Shown: positions 25,402 to 37,883, counted from the stretch's first letter. The stretch: 64,000 nucleotides of DNA from Theobroma cacao (GCF_000208745.1 NC_030852.1:4834278-4898277), one strand, 5' to 3'. Translations and numbers: made by a program. The notes: generated from the sequence alone by a model not told the origin.

Positions 25402-25415
25402 ATAACCATCAAGAA

Positions 25416-27306
25416 TATAACAGCCCACAATTCTAATTATTAGCCATCTTTAACCACCTAAAATCTGATGGGTTTGGCTATGGACGGTATGCTCAAAATA
25501 CGCAGCGGAAAAAAAATTAAAATTTATAACTAAACAACCAAGACATGCCTCCACCCATGGATCACCTTGGTGATATTTAACACATAAAAGTACAAAATAA
25601 ATCATTATTTAGAAAGTTACCTTGCCATGTAATTTTGTAATTACGATGGCACTTTCCAAAGCAATCCCGCGAACACCACAAGGAGCAAAAACCCTAGCCA
25701 ATCAAGTGCTTGGCCTCCAATGGTAGTACACACGATTGCACTTGAACCTTCAACAAAGGAAGGAGTTTTTTAACTATACTTTGTGCTAGCAAAGAGGACA
25801 ACAATTGCCCTTTTCTTCTTTTTCACAATCTTTGCTGAACCTTTCTTGAAAATTGCTTCATAAGCAATTTTCTCTTTCACACAAACAAAGTGGTGGCAAA
25901 GAAAGAAAACGTTTTTCTTTTTCTGACAAAAACTACATTTTCTTCAATTGTAAAAAACTCTCATATGGAAAATAGTTAAAAAGTGACTTATATAGTTAGG
26001 TTAAAATAACTTCAATTTTGTAATTAAGCCCTCAATATTATAACACATTACTTAATTAAACTCTTTTAATTAAGTCCTTGAAAATTAAAATCAAAATTAA
26101 TTTCCTTTATATTTTGCAATTAGGGCCTTATAGTTATAACTATTTATAATTATGCTAAAAACTTAATTAAACTTTTTTAATTAAGTTTATAAAAGTTAAT
26201 TACCTAGCATATGATTTAAATCTAACTTAAATCGTCACTCTCCCAATTTAATTCAAATGCAATCATTGTGTGTGACCCATTAGGTTCCCAACATGTCGGC
26301 AATGGAGTTGATTAATGACTTAATTGATTAATATAAATTTCAATCAATTAGTTTATAATCAATTCCATAGACCAAGATTGGCATCTAGCAATGCATCATG
26401 GCCACCCAATTGTTGGGAGAGTCAAAGGGTTCTTTGACAACCTTTCAGTGTACAGTCTATCAGTGTAATTCATTCCTTCATCATATATCCCGGAGATGGT
26501 AAGACCTTGGTACAGTGTCTACTCTTATTGACCTCCATATTTATTCCTGCAATTATAGCATTAGCTTTATAGAGAGTTATGAAGCCTTTTTCATAATCCC
26601 TATGTCGCCTTGGCCAAGGACTTCAATAAGCTAATGTTAACCAAGAACTGATAGGATATGTCCTCTAAAACACATGAAGTGATGATCCTATCTTGACCAC
26701 TCATTTACCTTCACATGCTTCATACTATACCCAAAAGCATCCTATTTTGGCATCCTTGATTAGGCACCTGTAGGGATGAAATCAAAGCATAGCACTCCAC
26801 ACATAAGACAACCTGGTGTCTCAAGTCTAGGGAGTATTTACACAATGACACATGAGAAGTGTTGCATAGACACTAGAGTGTATAACCAAATGCACTTCTC
26901 ATAGCGGGTCATGTTCAGTGAACTTGCTCTCTTAGGCAAGCACCTATATTATAGTTCCAAGTATCTCTATACTTCAATCTATGAGATCGATTGCTTACTT
27001 TCAAAGTAAGGAACATAGAATATACCAATCTCTAAGCATCATTGATGTCTAGTCTCAATGATACATTGACCAGGAATATTTTGAGATTATGCTTTGATGC
27101 ATAGGAATCTCATAACTGCAACCCATTACAGTTTCCTTACAAGGCATATTAATCCCATGGACTTTATCCAATTAGACTTATAACTCATTATAATTAATTT
27201 CTTATTGATGAAGGAAAACCTCTAATCATTTAATATGAATGATACTAATGCATGATTAGAATCAAGCCTCAACCAATCCCAATTGGCTGCAGGGCTCATC
27301 CCAACA
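25416..27306. mobile_element. Unclassified LTR-like insertion, 1.9 kb
   Basis: This block separates two parts of the outer LTR. It starts TATAACAGCCCAC (perhaps TGTAACAGCCC with one change) and ends CTCATCCCAACA. There is no coding region on either strand and no 42-bp repeat or palindrome. The termini suggest an LTR (TG..CA), but no target duplication is present, and some outer-LTR sequence seems lost at the junction. I do not recognise the family. Confidence 0.5.
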
Positions 27307-29130
27307 AAATCAACCCTAACTCATCTCTCACCTTGGTGGACTTATAGTTGAACTCCTTTTCAAGAGTTTTCAAGCTACTATGGCAAGTCTCTCTTTCTCT
27401 CTCTTAAACTTCTAGCTAGTGAGAGAAAGCGCTGAACAAAGACTTTTGAGGGTTCTAAGGTGGGAGAGTAAAAGAGCACAAAAGGTTCTATGAAAAAGTG
27501 CTCAAAAGCATGAAAATTGAAGCTAGATAGAGAAAGTTATGGAAGCTTTAAGGGAGGCTTCCATGGAAGATGAAGAAACGTGAGAAGGGAGAAAAAAGAA
27601 CAAGAAGCTGCTAGAAAAATGAGGAAGCTGCTGGAGAAATGAGATATTTATAGCCTAAGCTTATCCAAACTTCACTTAAATTACGAAAATGCCCTTAACA
27701 AGTTGGCTTTGTCTTCCTCCAATCCTTTATGCAATCTTTTTACTTTTTTGACATTGAGATAAAGTCTATAATAGTCTAGAAATATTCAGGTTCACAAAAA
27801 CTTAAAAATTTCAACTCGAGATGAAAAATGACCATTTTACCTCTACCTTGGAAATCATCATTATTTTTATTTCCTTCGTCATTTTATCCTTATTTTCATC
27901 ATTCACTTATGTCTTGGCCTAATTAGGCCTTAATAATATTAGAAAACCCACTTTTAGGAGCTCGCCAAAAAAGTGACCAAACTACCCCTGCTCCACATCA
28001 TAGGGTCTACCTCCGCTACATGTCTGTGAAGGTCGAGGTCTCACAACACAGCCATTGTTGATCTTATAATAGTGCCAGTCGATCCTAGGGCAGATTGAAC
28101 GAGAAATTTTACATTTTAAGAAGCCCCAATCGATCCTCAAAGATCCCCAATCGATCCTCAAGCAGCAAGCATGAGAAACCTCACATCTCAAAGCTTGGTA
28201 ATTGATCCTCAAGGCCAGAACTTCAAAGTCACATGCTTTTTAGAAGTGGATCAAGTAGAGGAAGTTTATACTTAACTATAAAAGCCTTAATTTGAGATTT
28301 GTGAAGAGCATAGTCGATCCTAGAAGCCTTCTAGTCAATCCTCAAGCTCAACAATGGCCATATTTAATTCAAACTTATGTTTAACAGCTCCAAATCTCCT
28401 TCCAAGTATAAAAGGCCGCCTTCACTCATTTTGAAGCAACAGAAGACAAAGAAACAATTGGAAAACCCTAGAAAGATAATTCAAAAGCCTTATACCTCTC
28501 AAGACATCATTTTAGTCTTCCCTCAAGCATTCAAAGCCATTGAAGCTCATTCACTTGCAAATCCTTGAGCTGATATTTGTGAGATTATTTTTTCTCTTTG
28601 TACACCAAAGCTTAAACTTTTAGCACCCAACCTTTGTGAGACAAATCTTTTACTCCTTTGCACAGAAATTTGTACAAGTTCTAACTTAACCTTGAAAAGT
28701 TAGTGTGAGGGTTCTCACTTGATCCTATTAAAAAGCCAATGTAAGGGTTATCACTTAATCTTGAGAAAAAGCCAGTGTAAAGGTTATTGCTTGATCTCGT
28801 GAAAAAACCAATTGTGAGGGTTATCGTTTAATCACATTAAAAAGCAAGATTAATTAGTGGATTTGAAACTCCTTGATGAACCAAGATAGAGGACGTAAGT
28901 ATTTGAGAAGCTGAACCTCCATTAAAATACTTGTGTCTTGATTTATTTTTATGGTTTGTGATTTATTGTTGAAATTTGCTTTAAAGAAAAATCACTTGCT
29001 TTGCTTTTGACACAAGAAGAAAATTTGTTTTCCAAAAGGGGTTATTTTTCATTAAGCTTGCAAAGAAAATGTTTAAATACCAATTCACTCCCTTCTTGGT
29101 ATTTATTGCATTGAGCTTACTACACTAACA

Positions 29131-29735
29131 CATGTAATTGCAAGACTTATGTTTAACACTTGTTTTTGCATATCATTGCAAGTGTAATGCATGCATAATG
29201 TATATTTAAACTTCTGTCTATGCTTAATGAAATATGTTTTTACAGCTTAGCAATCTTGTTGTTATCGTCCTTAGTCATTCTCTGTTTTGTGGTTCATCAA
29301 GCTCGATTATAACAGCAATTGGAATTAAATTATAATATACGGAGTAAAGAATATGGCACATGAAAAGACAGATTTCGACAGAATTAAGCTTACGGAAGTT
29401 GATTGCTTAACTGAAACTAAAAATACATAACAGCTAGCTAGGTGCAATTCTGGGTGGACAAGTGTCTTTTCCTTGAATTCAGGCGCTATGATTTTTGCTT
29501 TCTTTGTTATATGATCTGATGTGGTAACGATTTGCATTCTCTTTTTTATTAACATCACACTATGACTAGGTCATTTGTGTTAACTAAATGCTCTCAGAAA
29601 AAAAAAAAAAGTATATTGTTAAAGCTTCATATCCACTTTCCACAACCTAGCTAGCAAATTGTTCATATGGTCAAAATTACATGTGGCAAAATCTAATAAG
29701 CAAAGATAATCTATGGAAAAGTAGCTCTACAGCAC
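29131..29735. other. Laccase 3' flank, no gene seen
   Basis: AT-rich sequence between the copia LTR and the laccase stop codon. It should hold the laccase 3' UTR on the minus strand. I see no canonical AATAAA close to the stop. The ORF at 29325-29558 (minus) has no recognisable family. Confidence 0.6.
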
Positions 29736-31174
29736 TCAACATTGAGGAAGATCTTCAGGGGGAGGAAGCAAACTTTGTGAGGGAAGGGGACCATTTTCAA
29801 CAACAAATGCCATGGCTAGCCCCCATGAGGTGTGTTCTTCAAGATGGCAATGTATGAACCACACTCCGGGATTGTCCGCCTTTAAACGGATTGCAGCCCA
29901 GCCTCCCATTGGCACTCCCACTGTGTTCCTCTCTGGAGGATCAATGAGGTTGTATTTGTCCGGATCCTTAGAAACATTAAAGTTTCCAAATCCACTCCCG
30001 ACGATGAAAAAGTTGTGACCATGAACATGGATTGGATGGTTTTCTGGATGGAGAAAGTTTGTGCCCTGCAAAACAATTTCTAAATTTGTACCGTGGGGTA
30101 CTCTGAAAAGCTTTGTACCAAACTCTGTGTTCATATTTTCTGTAAGTCGATCCACACCAGCATAATCGAAAACTTTTGGTGGATTTTCTGGGAAATCTGA
30201 GGTAAAAACGCCTGCAGTTTTGTTGTGGTAATAGGCTTCTAACATGGACAATTGGGGTCGAACAAAGGAAAAGTTATTCATCGAGGCATAAAATCTTCCG
30301 CCTTTGTAACCTTTGCAGGTCTGGTTTGCTGGACAATCCTGAAGGTTCAGGCTTATAGTTGTTATCACCCTTTTGTCAATTTTTTTAGGAACGTTACATG
30401 GGTACTGAGAAGAAGCAAGGCTTCTTAGCTTCTTATCAAATCTTGTGGCAAAGGCAGTGTCTTGTAGTTCAGGAAGGTTGTAAAGTTGAAGTCTGTCAAG
30501 TCTAGTTGGGGGCATAAAGTTTCCACTTGCACCTTTGTACTTTAAGAAGCCGACTGTAGTCGAATTATCAAAAGGCACAACGGAACTAAGGTAAGGCCTT
30601 GCTGCCATTGCAAAGATGCCCGTGGAATCAGGAAGTTGATTTGTGTCGAGAAGAACAGTGGTGGTTTGTCCAGGAGCAATCATTATAGCTGTTGTTGTGA
30701 AAGGCTTTGTGTAAACTGCATCAACCTCGACGACGGTCAATGTATGTTTAGCTATGGCAAAGAAGAGCTCATCATTGAGTGCTGCATTGATGATTCTAAG
30801 CAAGTAGTTCTTGCCTCGTTCAACTGTCTCCATGAATGTATCTGCAAATGATTATAAAGCTAGTAACATAAATCCTTCAGTTCAAAATTGTGTACGAGTG
30901 ATCATTTCATGAATCCATACAAACGTTGTTTGGTTTTAATAAACAAAGCAGTTAAATAGCAAACTGAGCCATAGTTCTGCTGGGAAACAAAACCGCAAAA
31001 TTGTCAAATTACCTTTGACAGAGCAAGGATAAAGAGGTTCCGGTAAACCATTGATGGTGTAACCATCTGAAGAATTAGCCCCTTTTCCAAACATTAGCAT
31101 TTCGTTTTCCACTGCATCTACATCAGCATTCCACCATTCACCTGTGAAGTTCAAACGGTTGTGTGAACAAGGTC

Positions 31175-31224
<50 letters not shown>

Positions 31225-34200
31225 CGCGCGCGCGCGCAGATTGAATTGAACTTTAATATACCAAATATGACAGGGATTTCAGTTTGGATTGGAGCTGAGA
31301 ATGGATATGGCATGCGAGGGTAGATGATGAATGCACCATACACAGAAGCCCTCTGCCAGGAGTGGTGGGCATGCCAGAGGAGTGTGCCTCTTTGGTCTTC
31401 TACTGTGAACTTGTAGGTGTAAGATTGTCCTCCTCTTATGGGACATTGGGTAATGTAAGCCGGTCCATCAGCCCATCCAGTTCTAAATTGCCTTATTCCG
31501 TGCCTGTCATTTGCAAACCATAACAAAATTTTGGTCAGATCGTTCATAAATTCGACTCATAACAAAAGATAAAATGGAGTACTCCATTCTTGTTCTGTCT
31601 TCTTTTGTCATTGCTAATAACAACGGAAACAATTGGTATTTTATGGAACTACAAGCCATCGATTCCAAGTCATCCTATCTTGGCCTGTAGTCAAACACCA
31701 AACATATCACAGTAGGCATACTTCCAAGTTGTAACAGATTCTCGGCTTCATTAGGAAGAGAAATGATTTGTGGGAAAGTGAATATAAGCGCATACAAAAT
31801 TAAATTAATATATCAAACATTTGAGTTACTTTGTAGATTTCAAAACTGTGACTATTTTTTTACATAAAATAACTACTCTTTCTTTTTTGTAAAAAAAAAA
31901 TTCTATGGCCCATATATTTTAATTTTAATGCAATATTTTTATTTTTGATGTTAAAAATAATAGAGCGTCGATATTTTTCATAAATATAAATAGTAATATC
32001 AAAAATATTGAAGTTAAAGTATTTTTTTAAAAATTTTATAAAAAGTCAAATAAGTAAACATTTAATTGGAAATGCATGAAAAACGTTTATACTCGTTAAC
32101 ATTAAAAGTTTTGCTCATTTCCAACCCAACATATATTCTTTACAAAGAGTGAAATGTCAACCGACACTAATTATAGTGATACATATGGGGCATAATGCTC
32201 AAATAAGTTCCTAAATTATTTAAGAAAATTCAAATAAATATTTATTCTTTTATTGCACTCAATTAAGTTCTTGTACTATTATTTTGGATCAAACAAACCC
32301 TTATGACTAATGATTAACTAATTATCATTAGTAAAAATGACACTTATCATTTTATATCATATGGTACTAATATGACATTGATGTGGAGAGTAAAAAATGC
32401 CACATGATCATGTTATCATGTCAAATTAGCACTTTATATTATTATAAATTATGATATGTCATTATGCTACATAATAATTAATTATGATATATTAACATAT
32501 CACATCAGTGCCAGACGATATAAAATGACAAATAACATTTGAATAAATCAATTATTAGTAATAAAGGCTTATTTGACTCAAAATAAAAATAAAAAGACTT
32601 ATTTGACTTAAAATAAAAATATAAAAACTTATTTAGCTCAAAATAAAAATATAAAAGTTTAATCGAACATAATAAAAACATAAAGACTTATCTGAATTTC
32701 TTCAAATAGTTTAAGGATTTTTTTAGATATTATACCTATATATAAAAAGAAAAGTATGATTAAAGTATTTTTTTTCTTGAATTTGACGAGGATATTGCAT
32801 TAAATGCAAAAAGCTTTCTTAAAATAACATTTTAACTACTCTTAACCAATGCTTATAGACACTGGTTAATAGCATCCATATGCACTAACCTACATTATTA
32901 AATATATTGAATATTTTAGTTTGTATTTCTTACCTATAGCATATACTCAAAGCAAGTCAATGACATATTGTGTTTTGTATATAAAACTCTATCATACAAG
33001 AAAATAACTTTAGAGAAAGCAAAATATTAACATTTAGTATTTATATGAGAAGTTATGTGTGTGTTGTACATGTGTATATGGAAAAATTAAAATATTATAT
33101 ACGCAATACATGGATAAAGGATTTTTTTGAAAATAAAAAATTTAATATATAATTATTGAATAGAAAGTTGAAGAGTAATTAATCAAGAATCGAGTCAAAT
33201 AGATAAAAATGTTAATGGTTATATAAAGAATTTGAGTAAAAATAACTAAGAAAGCTATGAAATGTTGGCTCCGTCCTTGGTTATATTCCTATTTTAGAGT
33301 TCACAAAAATCATACTTTCCCACGTCCAAAAATGTTTTTCAAATTACTTTTTTCGTTTAAAGAAAACAATTCTCTTTGACTATATAACTCGTAAAAATTT
33401 AAAACTTTTAATTAAAATAGTCTAAGTTCAAAAAGTAAAAAAAAAAAAGAAGTGCACAAATTATGAAATGGAAAAAAAAAAAATTAGTCGGTCATGGGTC
33501 CAGGAATTTCCTTTATTGGAGTAAAAAATGTTTGTAGTTTTATTAATGATAAAAAGATATAAGTGTGAGACCTTGACCCTTATAGACTTGTAGATAGAAG
33601 TACACGCGATATCCCTGATCACGGATAATTTCGTCATTTCCTTAATAAGCTCATAAAAGTAAGATTTTAAACAATATTATGGCCTAATTAGGCCTAAGGC
33701 ATAAATGAATGATAAAATTATGGGTAAAATGAGAAGGAAACAAAAATTTTGATGATTTTCACGGTAGGGGCAAAATGGTCATTTTTTACCTCGAGTTAGA
33801 ATTTTAAGTTTTCATGAACCCGAACATTTCTAGACCATTATGGATCTTGTACCAATGTCAAAAGAGTAAAAAGATTGCACAAAAAATTGGAGGAGAATAA
33901 GCTAATTTGTGGAGGGGCATTTTGGTAATTTAAGTGGAGTGGATAAGCTTGGGCTATAAATATCCCTTTCTTCTAGTAGCTTCTACATTCTCCAGCAGCT
34001 TTTCTTCTTCTTCTTCTTCTCTTTCACGTTGCTTCCCAACCTCCATGAAAGCTTGATAAGAAAGCTCCACAACCTTCCTTAAATAGCTCCAAATTTCATG
34101 CTTTGGTGCACCCTTTCCATAAACCCTTGTGCTCTTCCATTCTCTCACTTTAGAATCCTTGAAAAATCTTGTTTCCATACTCTCTCTCACTAGTTAGGTG

Positions 34201-34930
34201 TTTTAGAGAGAGAAAGAGGTGTTGGAAAGAATTTCAAAGTTTTAAAGTTATTAAGGTGAGTAGAAAATTTGAGTTGAAATTTTAGTGTTGAGAATGACTA
34301 GAGATTTGATTTGAGAATATTTTGTAGTTGAGATTGTTAATTCACTTTGGAATGATAGGATAGTGAAAATGGATAGGCATTTAATGGCCATTTGAAGTAA
34401 GCTAAGAGAAAGCTTTTGGACTCTATAAGTATGTGAATTAACATAATTGTGATGTTAATGTGATGATAGGTTCCAACGAAGCCACACCATCCCAATTGGA
34501 CCATTAAGGAAGTTAGAGTTAGTTAAAGGCTCAATAAACACCGGTGAGTGGACTTGCATGTTAAAAATTGTTTTGGGAATGTAAACTTATTTGGACTATA
34601 TACTTGAATGATTTTATTCAACTTTCCTTAAAAACGAGTGCTTTGGGAACAAGCTTTTGATAAATTGATTTTTTGTTGTGACATGTGGCTGTTATGGATG
34701 GTTGAACTACTACACTATGTTGACATATATATATACGAATAATGTTGTGTAATGATATTGACCCGGCTATGTGCGAGTAGGAGTACACATAAGCCGTTAC
34801 TGACCCAGCTATGCACGAGTGAGAATGCGCATAAGCCGTTGCTGACCCGGCTGTGTGCGAGTGGGAGTGCGCATAAGCCGTTGCATATGAGCTGATGGTG
34901 ATGGGAGGGTGTACATGATGATTGATATAC

Positions 34931-34962
<32 letters not shown>

Positions 34963-37883
34963 GTATACATATATGGTAAATGGTTGTAATACAAAAATGT
35001 GAGCATTTGAATTGTTGAAATTTGGGAGTTTGTATGTATTACATGTTGCTTTTGTTATTTTAGCAGGATGGCTTTGATTTAAGGGAAAATGAAACTTTTT
35101 TCTTGATGTTCTGATTCTCGCTGCAGCTAGATTTATTCTCGCTGCAACGAGAAACTCTAGGGTTTGGAGGAGTGGTGCTGGCCGGGAATCTCGCTGCAAC
35201 GAGAATGTTACTATAGCTTCTCACTGCAGCGAGAAACTTTCTGTTTTGAAACCCAAAATTTCGCTGCAACGAAAAACTTTCTGTTTTTCTCCTCATTTGG
35301 TTCGATTGCTACCCTATTTTTCATTTCTTTGGTACCATAGTTGAGCATGGACTTCTAACATTAAAGAATAAATGAATTAAGTTTAAAATGAAGAGGTTTG
35401 GTGAGAAACCCTCGGCTCGATGATAATTTAAGTCAAGTGTCGCTGCAGCAAAAATTCATTCTCGCTGCAGCGTGCTTTTCCGCTGCAGCAAGGACCCGTT
35501 GTTTATTTGATTTGATTCGCATGAATGCTATTAAAGTCTCTCCAAATCCTTTGTTGAGCATGGACTTTTTTCAATAAGCGATTTTTCTCATGTGGGGTTT
35601 ACATCAGGGGTTTAATAAGAACTCAAATAAATTGCATTGTTTTGAAAAATAAATGCATTATGATTTCGTTAAACATTCCTTATGGTATGCTTGTTCCTTT
35701 TTTGTTCACTCACTAGGTTTATACTCACTGTTTTCAACTTCATGTTTTCAGATCACGACACAGCTGGTAACTAGGTCGAAGTGTCTTCGTATATTCGACT
35801 CTTGGTAGGTGTCTCGATATTCAATAGCTGTACATTCATCCGAGTCTCTCCGTTGGAAGTCGAGTATTCTTTTGTTGTGTATAGTCAAACCTAATGTAAA
35901 TTATTAAGATACATGTTGTAGACAATGTATATACACTTGTTTGGTATGCCAGTATGAAGTGGCAATATTTAATATTATTTTGATTCTAAGTTATGAAATA
36001 TGACTTAACAGTTTATGATAGAATGATGAACCAGTCAGATTAACAGGCTTGCTTGGGCTTAGTAGACTATGTCCATTGGGCCCATGCGCCGGTCATGGCC
36101 CGAAATTTAGGTTGTGACAATAAGAATCCCAAATCCTTCATATGCAATACCAAATACTTAAATTATAAGTATGAAAAGTAAATTTCACATTTGGTATTGG
36201 AATTATTGTAAAATTATAAATTTAGCATCTAAAGTTTGAAAATTCGCAATTAGGTTTTTGAATTTTGCCTCTTTTTATTAGTTTGGGCATGAGACTAATA
36301 CCATTAGTCTAATGGGTAATTTGTTCAAAACATTTAATAAAATTGTAATACATATATATTGATGTGACTTTTTTTAACAAGTGATATATTTTTAATTGTG
36401 ATTTTTAGATACGTCATTCATTTGACTAACGATATTACTTACATGTTTCAACTATGGATGAATCCAAAATTTGAATACTTCATTACAAAATTTTAAATTT
36501 CAGATATCAAATCTGAAATTTGATTATAGTTCAAGTAACAAAAAAAGAAAGTATATGTCACTCTCTCTTTTGGCCAAAGAAAACCTATCACCCGATTATT
36601 TTGGGAATTATTCTTTAAATATATTATAAGCTGGCTTGTAGTAAGTAGCAAGCACAGAGTGACCAATAATTTGTGATGGTTGGACAGAAGCTGGGACCGG
36701 CTCCAACCCTTAAAATAAAGCAATGCAGATTGCCGAGTGGCAAAACAAATCTGCTTGCTTGTCTTGCCAACAGGTCAACAGACAAAATTTTAACAGTCCC
36801 ATAACCAAAGTCAAGAAACTTATATAATATTTTCGCGTGAAAGATAAGAAATCATCATGCATTCAACACTCAATCAGCTTCACCCTTTTATACTTGTTAA
36901 TATTGAGATTCAATTTTCCTCTATTCTTCTTTCTTTCTTTCTTTCTTTAATGTATTTACTAAAATAACCATGCTATTCACATTGTAATTAAATTTTGGAA
37001 AGGACAATATGTGTGTTATGCAATGCTATGGTTGCATGACTACTCACAAATGGTGTAAGTAATTAATAAAAGGTTTACAAATTGGAAAAAAGGCTACCAG
37101 GTTTTACTGTTGCAAATAGTGATTGAAGACCAACTATTTTTTGTGGTATGTGAATGGTTTGGACTTTTGTGCAGAAGGATGATACAGTCGGTCGTGGAGG
37201 GATGGTTTTGAATGGGGACTTCTTGGACTGCTTTGACGGAGTTGTTTGATCCTTGACATAATCGGGATAGTATGTTATCATCTTCATTTACGCAGATTAC
37301 TGCAGGAGGGGATTCTTCGTCCCCTAGTGTGCTACTTTGGCCAGCACCCATCTATGGCAGTTTTTTGTAATCATTTTGAGTAATGACATGTATATTCCTA
37401 TGCCTTTTCAAAAAATAAAATAAAATAAAAGTTTTACGAGTATTTATATTTTCAAAAAATAATCGAATCGTCGAACACTAGCATTTCTCATTTGTTTTAT
37501 TTTAACTTCAACATTATGTATATATACTCACCAATGAATCGTCGTGTTCTTGGCAATGCCATTGCTGACCTTAACTTCAACATTATCACCTTCACGAACA
37601 GCTACAGTTGGCCCTGGGTACTCTCCATTCACTGTCAGAAGTTGCTTCGAATGGCAAAAACGAGTTACTTTCTTCCACTCAACCTGAAAACCAGAGCACC
37701 ATGATTAAAATACTCCTAAGGAAAAAGGAAAAACATGTAAAAGATGTAATCCTGCATTGATTAGCTACATACATTAAATTCAAAGCGTCGGGTTGTTTCT
37801 GAAGAAGAAGACGGTAGCATCCCAACAATTATAAGTAACGCAATAACCAGTACAAATCCGAAATGCTGGACGAAGCCATCCAT
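29736..37883 (-). CDS. LAC: Laccase (multicopper oxidase), five exons, intact
   Basis: Exons on the minus strand are 37773-37883, 37532-37683, 31262-31503, 31013-31141 and 29736-30841. All introns are GT-AG, the phases agree, and the coding total is 1740 bases, giving 579 residues; plant laccases are usually 550-590. Exons of 152 and 129 bases are typical of the family. Residues 1-28 form a signal peptide with a hydrophobic core. Copper-ligand motifs are HWHG (87-90), WHAHHSW (131-137), HPIHVHG (480-486) and [12 protein letters not shown] (542-553). Leu553 takes the axial type-1 copper position. Several N-glycosylation sequons are present. The family oxidises phenolics, including monolignols and flavonoids, in the cell wall. 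[13 protein letters not shown] resembles the LAC14/LAC15 clade, a tentative placement. The C-terminus is DLPQC. Intron 2 is 6028 bases and carries transposons. Confidence 0.95.
30772..30792 (-). promoter_or_regulatory. Probable miR397 target site in laccase exon 5
   Basis: The minus strand encodes IINAALND here. By my recollection of plant miR397, the pairing is perfect over miRNA positions 1-11, with one mismatch near position 12 and one G:U pair near position 15. miR397 is a well-known repressor of plant laccases and targets this same conserved segment. Prediction only. Confidence 0.7.
31177..31238. repeat. (AT)n(GT)n(CG)n compound microsatellite in laccase intron 3
   Basis: About 34 bases of TA repeat are followed by 14 of TG and then a GCGCGCGCGCGC run ending at 31237. 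It fills half of the 120-base intron 31142-31261, and the CG run begins about 24 bases after the splice donor on the minus strand. Confidence 0.95.
32189..32736. mobile_element. MITE-like element with ~45-bp inverted termini
   Basis: The left end GGCATAATGCTCAAATAAG..CCTAAATTATTTAAG is matched in reverse by the right end, whose complement reads GGTATAATATCTAAA..CCTTAAACTATTTGAAG. The interior is AT-rich with repeated TAAAAGTTTA-like segments. It resembles non-autonomous elements common in dicot introns. A clear target duplication is not visible. Confidence 0.65.
34760..34885. repeat. 42-bp minisatellite, 3 units
   Basis: Units start at 34760, 34802 and 34844 with GACCC(G/A)GCTATG and are followed by CATAAGCCGTT. 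An (AT)n run with CATATATA lies just after, at 34925-34976. Confidence 0.95.
35110..35490. repeat. Palindromic motif cluster in the intronic LTR
   Basis: Copies include ATTCTCGCTGCAGCTAGA, ATTCTCGCTGCAACGAGAAA, AATCTCGCTGCAACGAGAA, TTCTCACTGCAGCGAGAAAC and ATTCTCGCTGCAGCGTG. All are variants of one palindrome. Confidence 0.9.

Larger units (their letters stand above)
17736..28045 (-). mobile_element. Outer long LTR containing three nested insertions, target duplication ACACA
   Basis: ACACA lies at 17731-17735 and 28046-28050. The plus strand begins TGTCACAGCCTAAATTTC and ends GGTCTCACA. Own sequence remains at 17736-17932, 21309-22837, 25407-25415 and 27307-28045. The other parts are the insertions at 17933-21303, 22838-25401 and 25416-27306. 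The remaining sequence (about 2.5 kb) matches the other long LTRs in reverse. The join around 25416/27307 seems to have lost sequence. Confidence 0.85.
17303..29130 (+). mobile_element. 3' LTR of SIRE-like copia, split by nested insertions
   Basis: The LTR starts TGTTAGCATTGAAATATC at 17303 right after the polypurine tract and ends ..CACTAACA at 29130. Removing the insertion at 17736-28045 plus one ACACA leaves about 1513 bases. The end agrees with the 5' LTR of the second copia element (44675-46074): both have a degenerate array of (A/G)TCGATCCT-like motifs and the GTGGATTTGAAA(C/T)TC..TGA block, and both end CTAACA. Confidence 0.8.
33564..36119 (+). mobile_element. Solo long LTR in laccase intron 2, target duplication ATAAG
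   Basis: ATAAG occurs at 33559-33563 and 36120-36124. It runs TGTGAGACCTTGACC to GGTTGTGACA, 2556 bases, antisense to the laccase. It contains three units of the 42-bp minisatellite and a palindrome cluster. No gag or pol is present. Small minus-strand ORFs (34618-35199 and others) come from repeats. Confidence 0.93.
31504..37531 (-). other. Laccase intron 2 (6028 bases)
   Basis: It is bounded by GTGAGTATA (donor, just below 37532) and a ..GACAG acceptor (just above 31503). It contains a MITE-like element (32189-32736) and a solo LTR (33564-36119). The remaining stretches 31504-32188, 32737-33558 and 36125-37531 are AT-rich, with no recognisable gene. The exception is an unexplained open region at about 37075-37351 (minus), described under findings. 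Confidence 0.9.

Noticed and set aside
29812..30018. Plus-strand and alternate-frame ORFs in the laccase region (also 29882-30076, 30636-30851)
   Set aside because: Shadows of the laccase coding exon.
31142..31261. Continuous 203-residue reading frame through 30936-31547
   Set aside because: It reads through laccase introns 3 and 4 by chance. Splicing at GT-AG sites restores the family sequence exactly.
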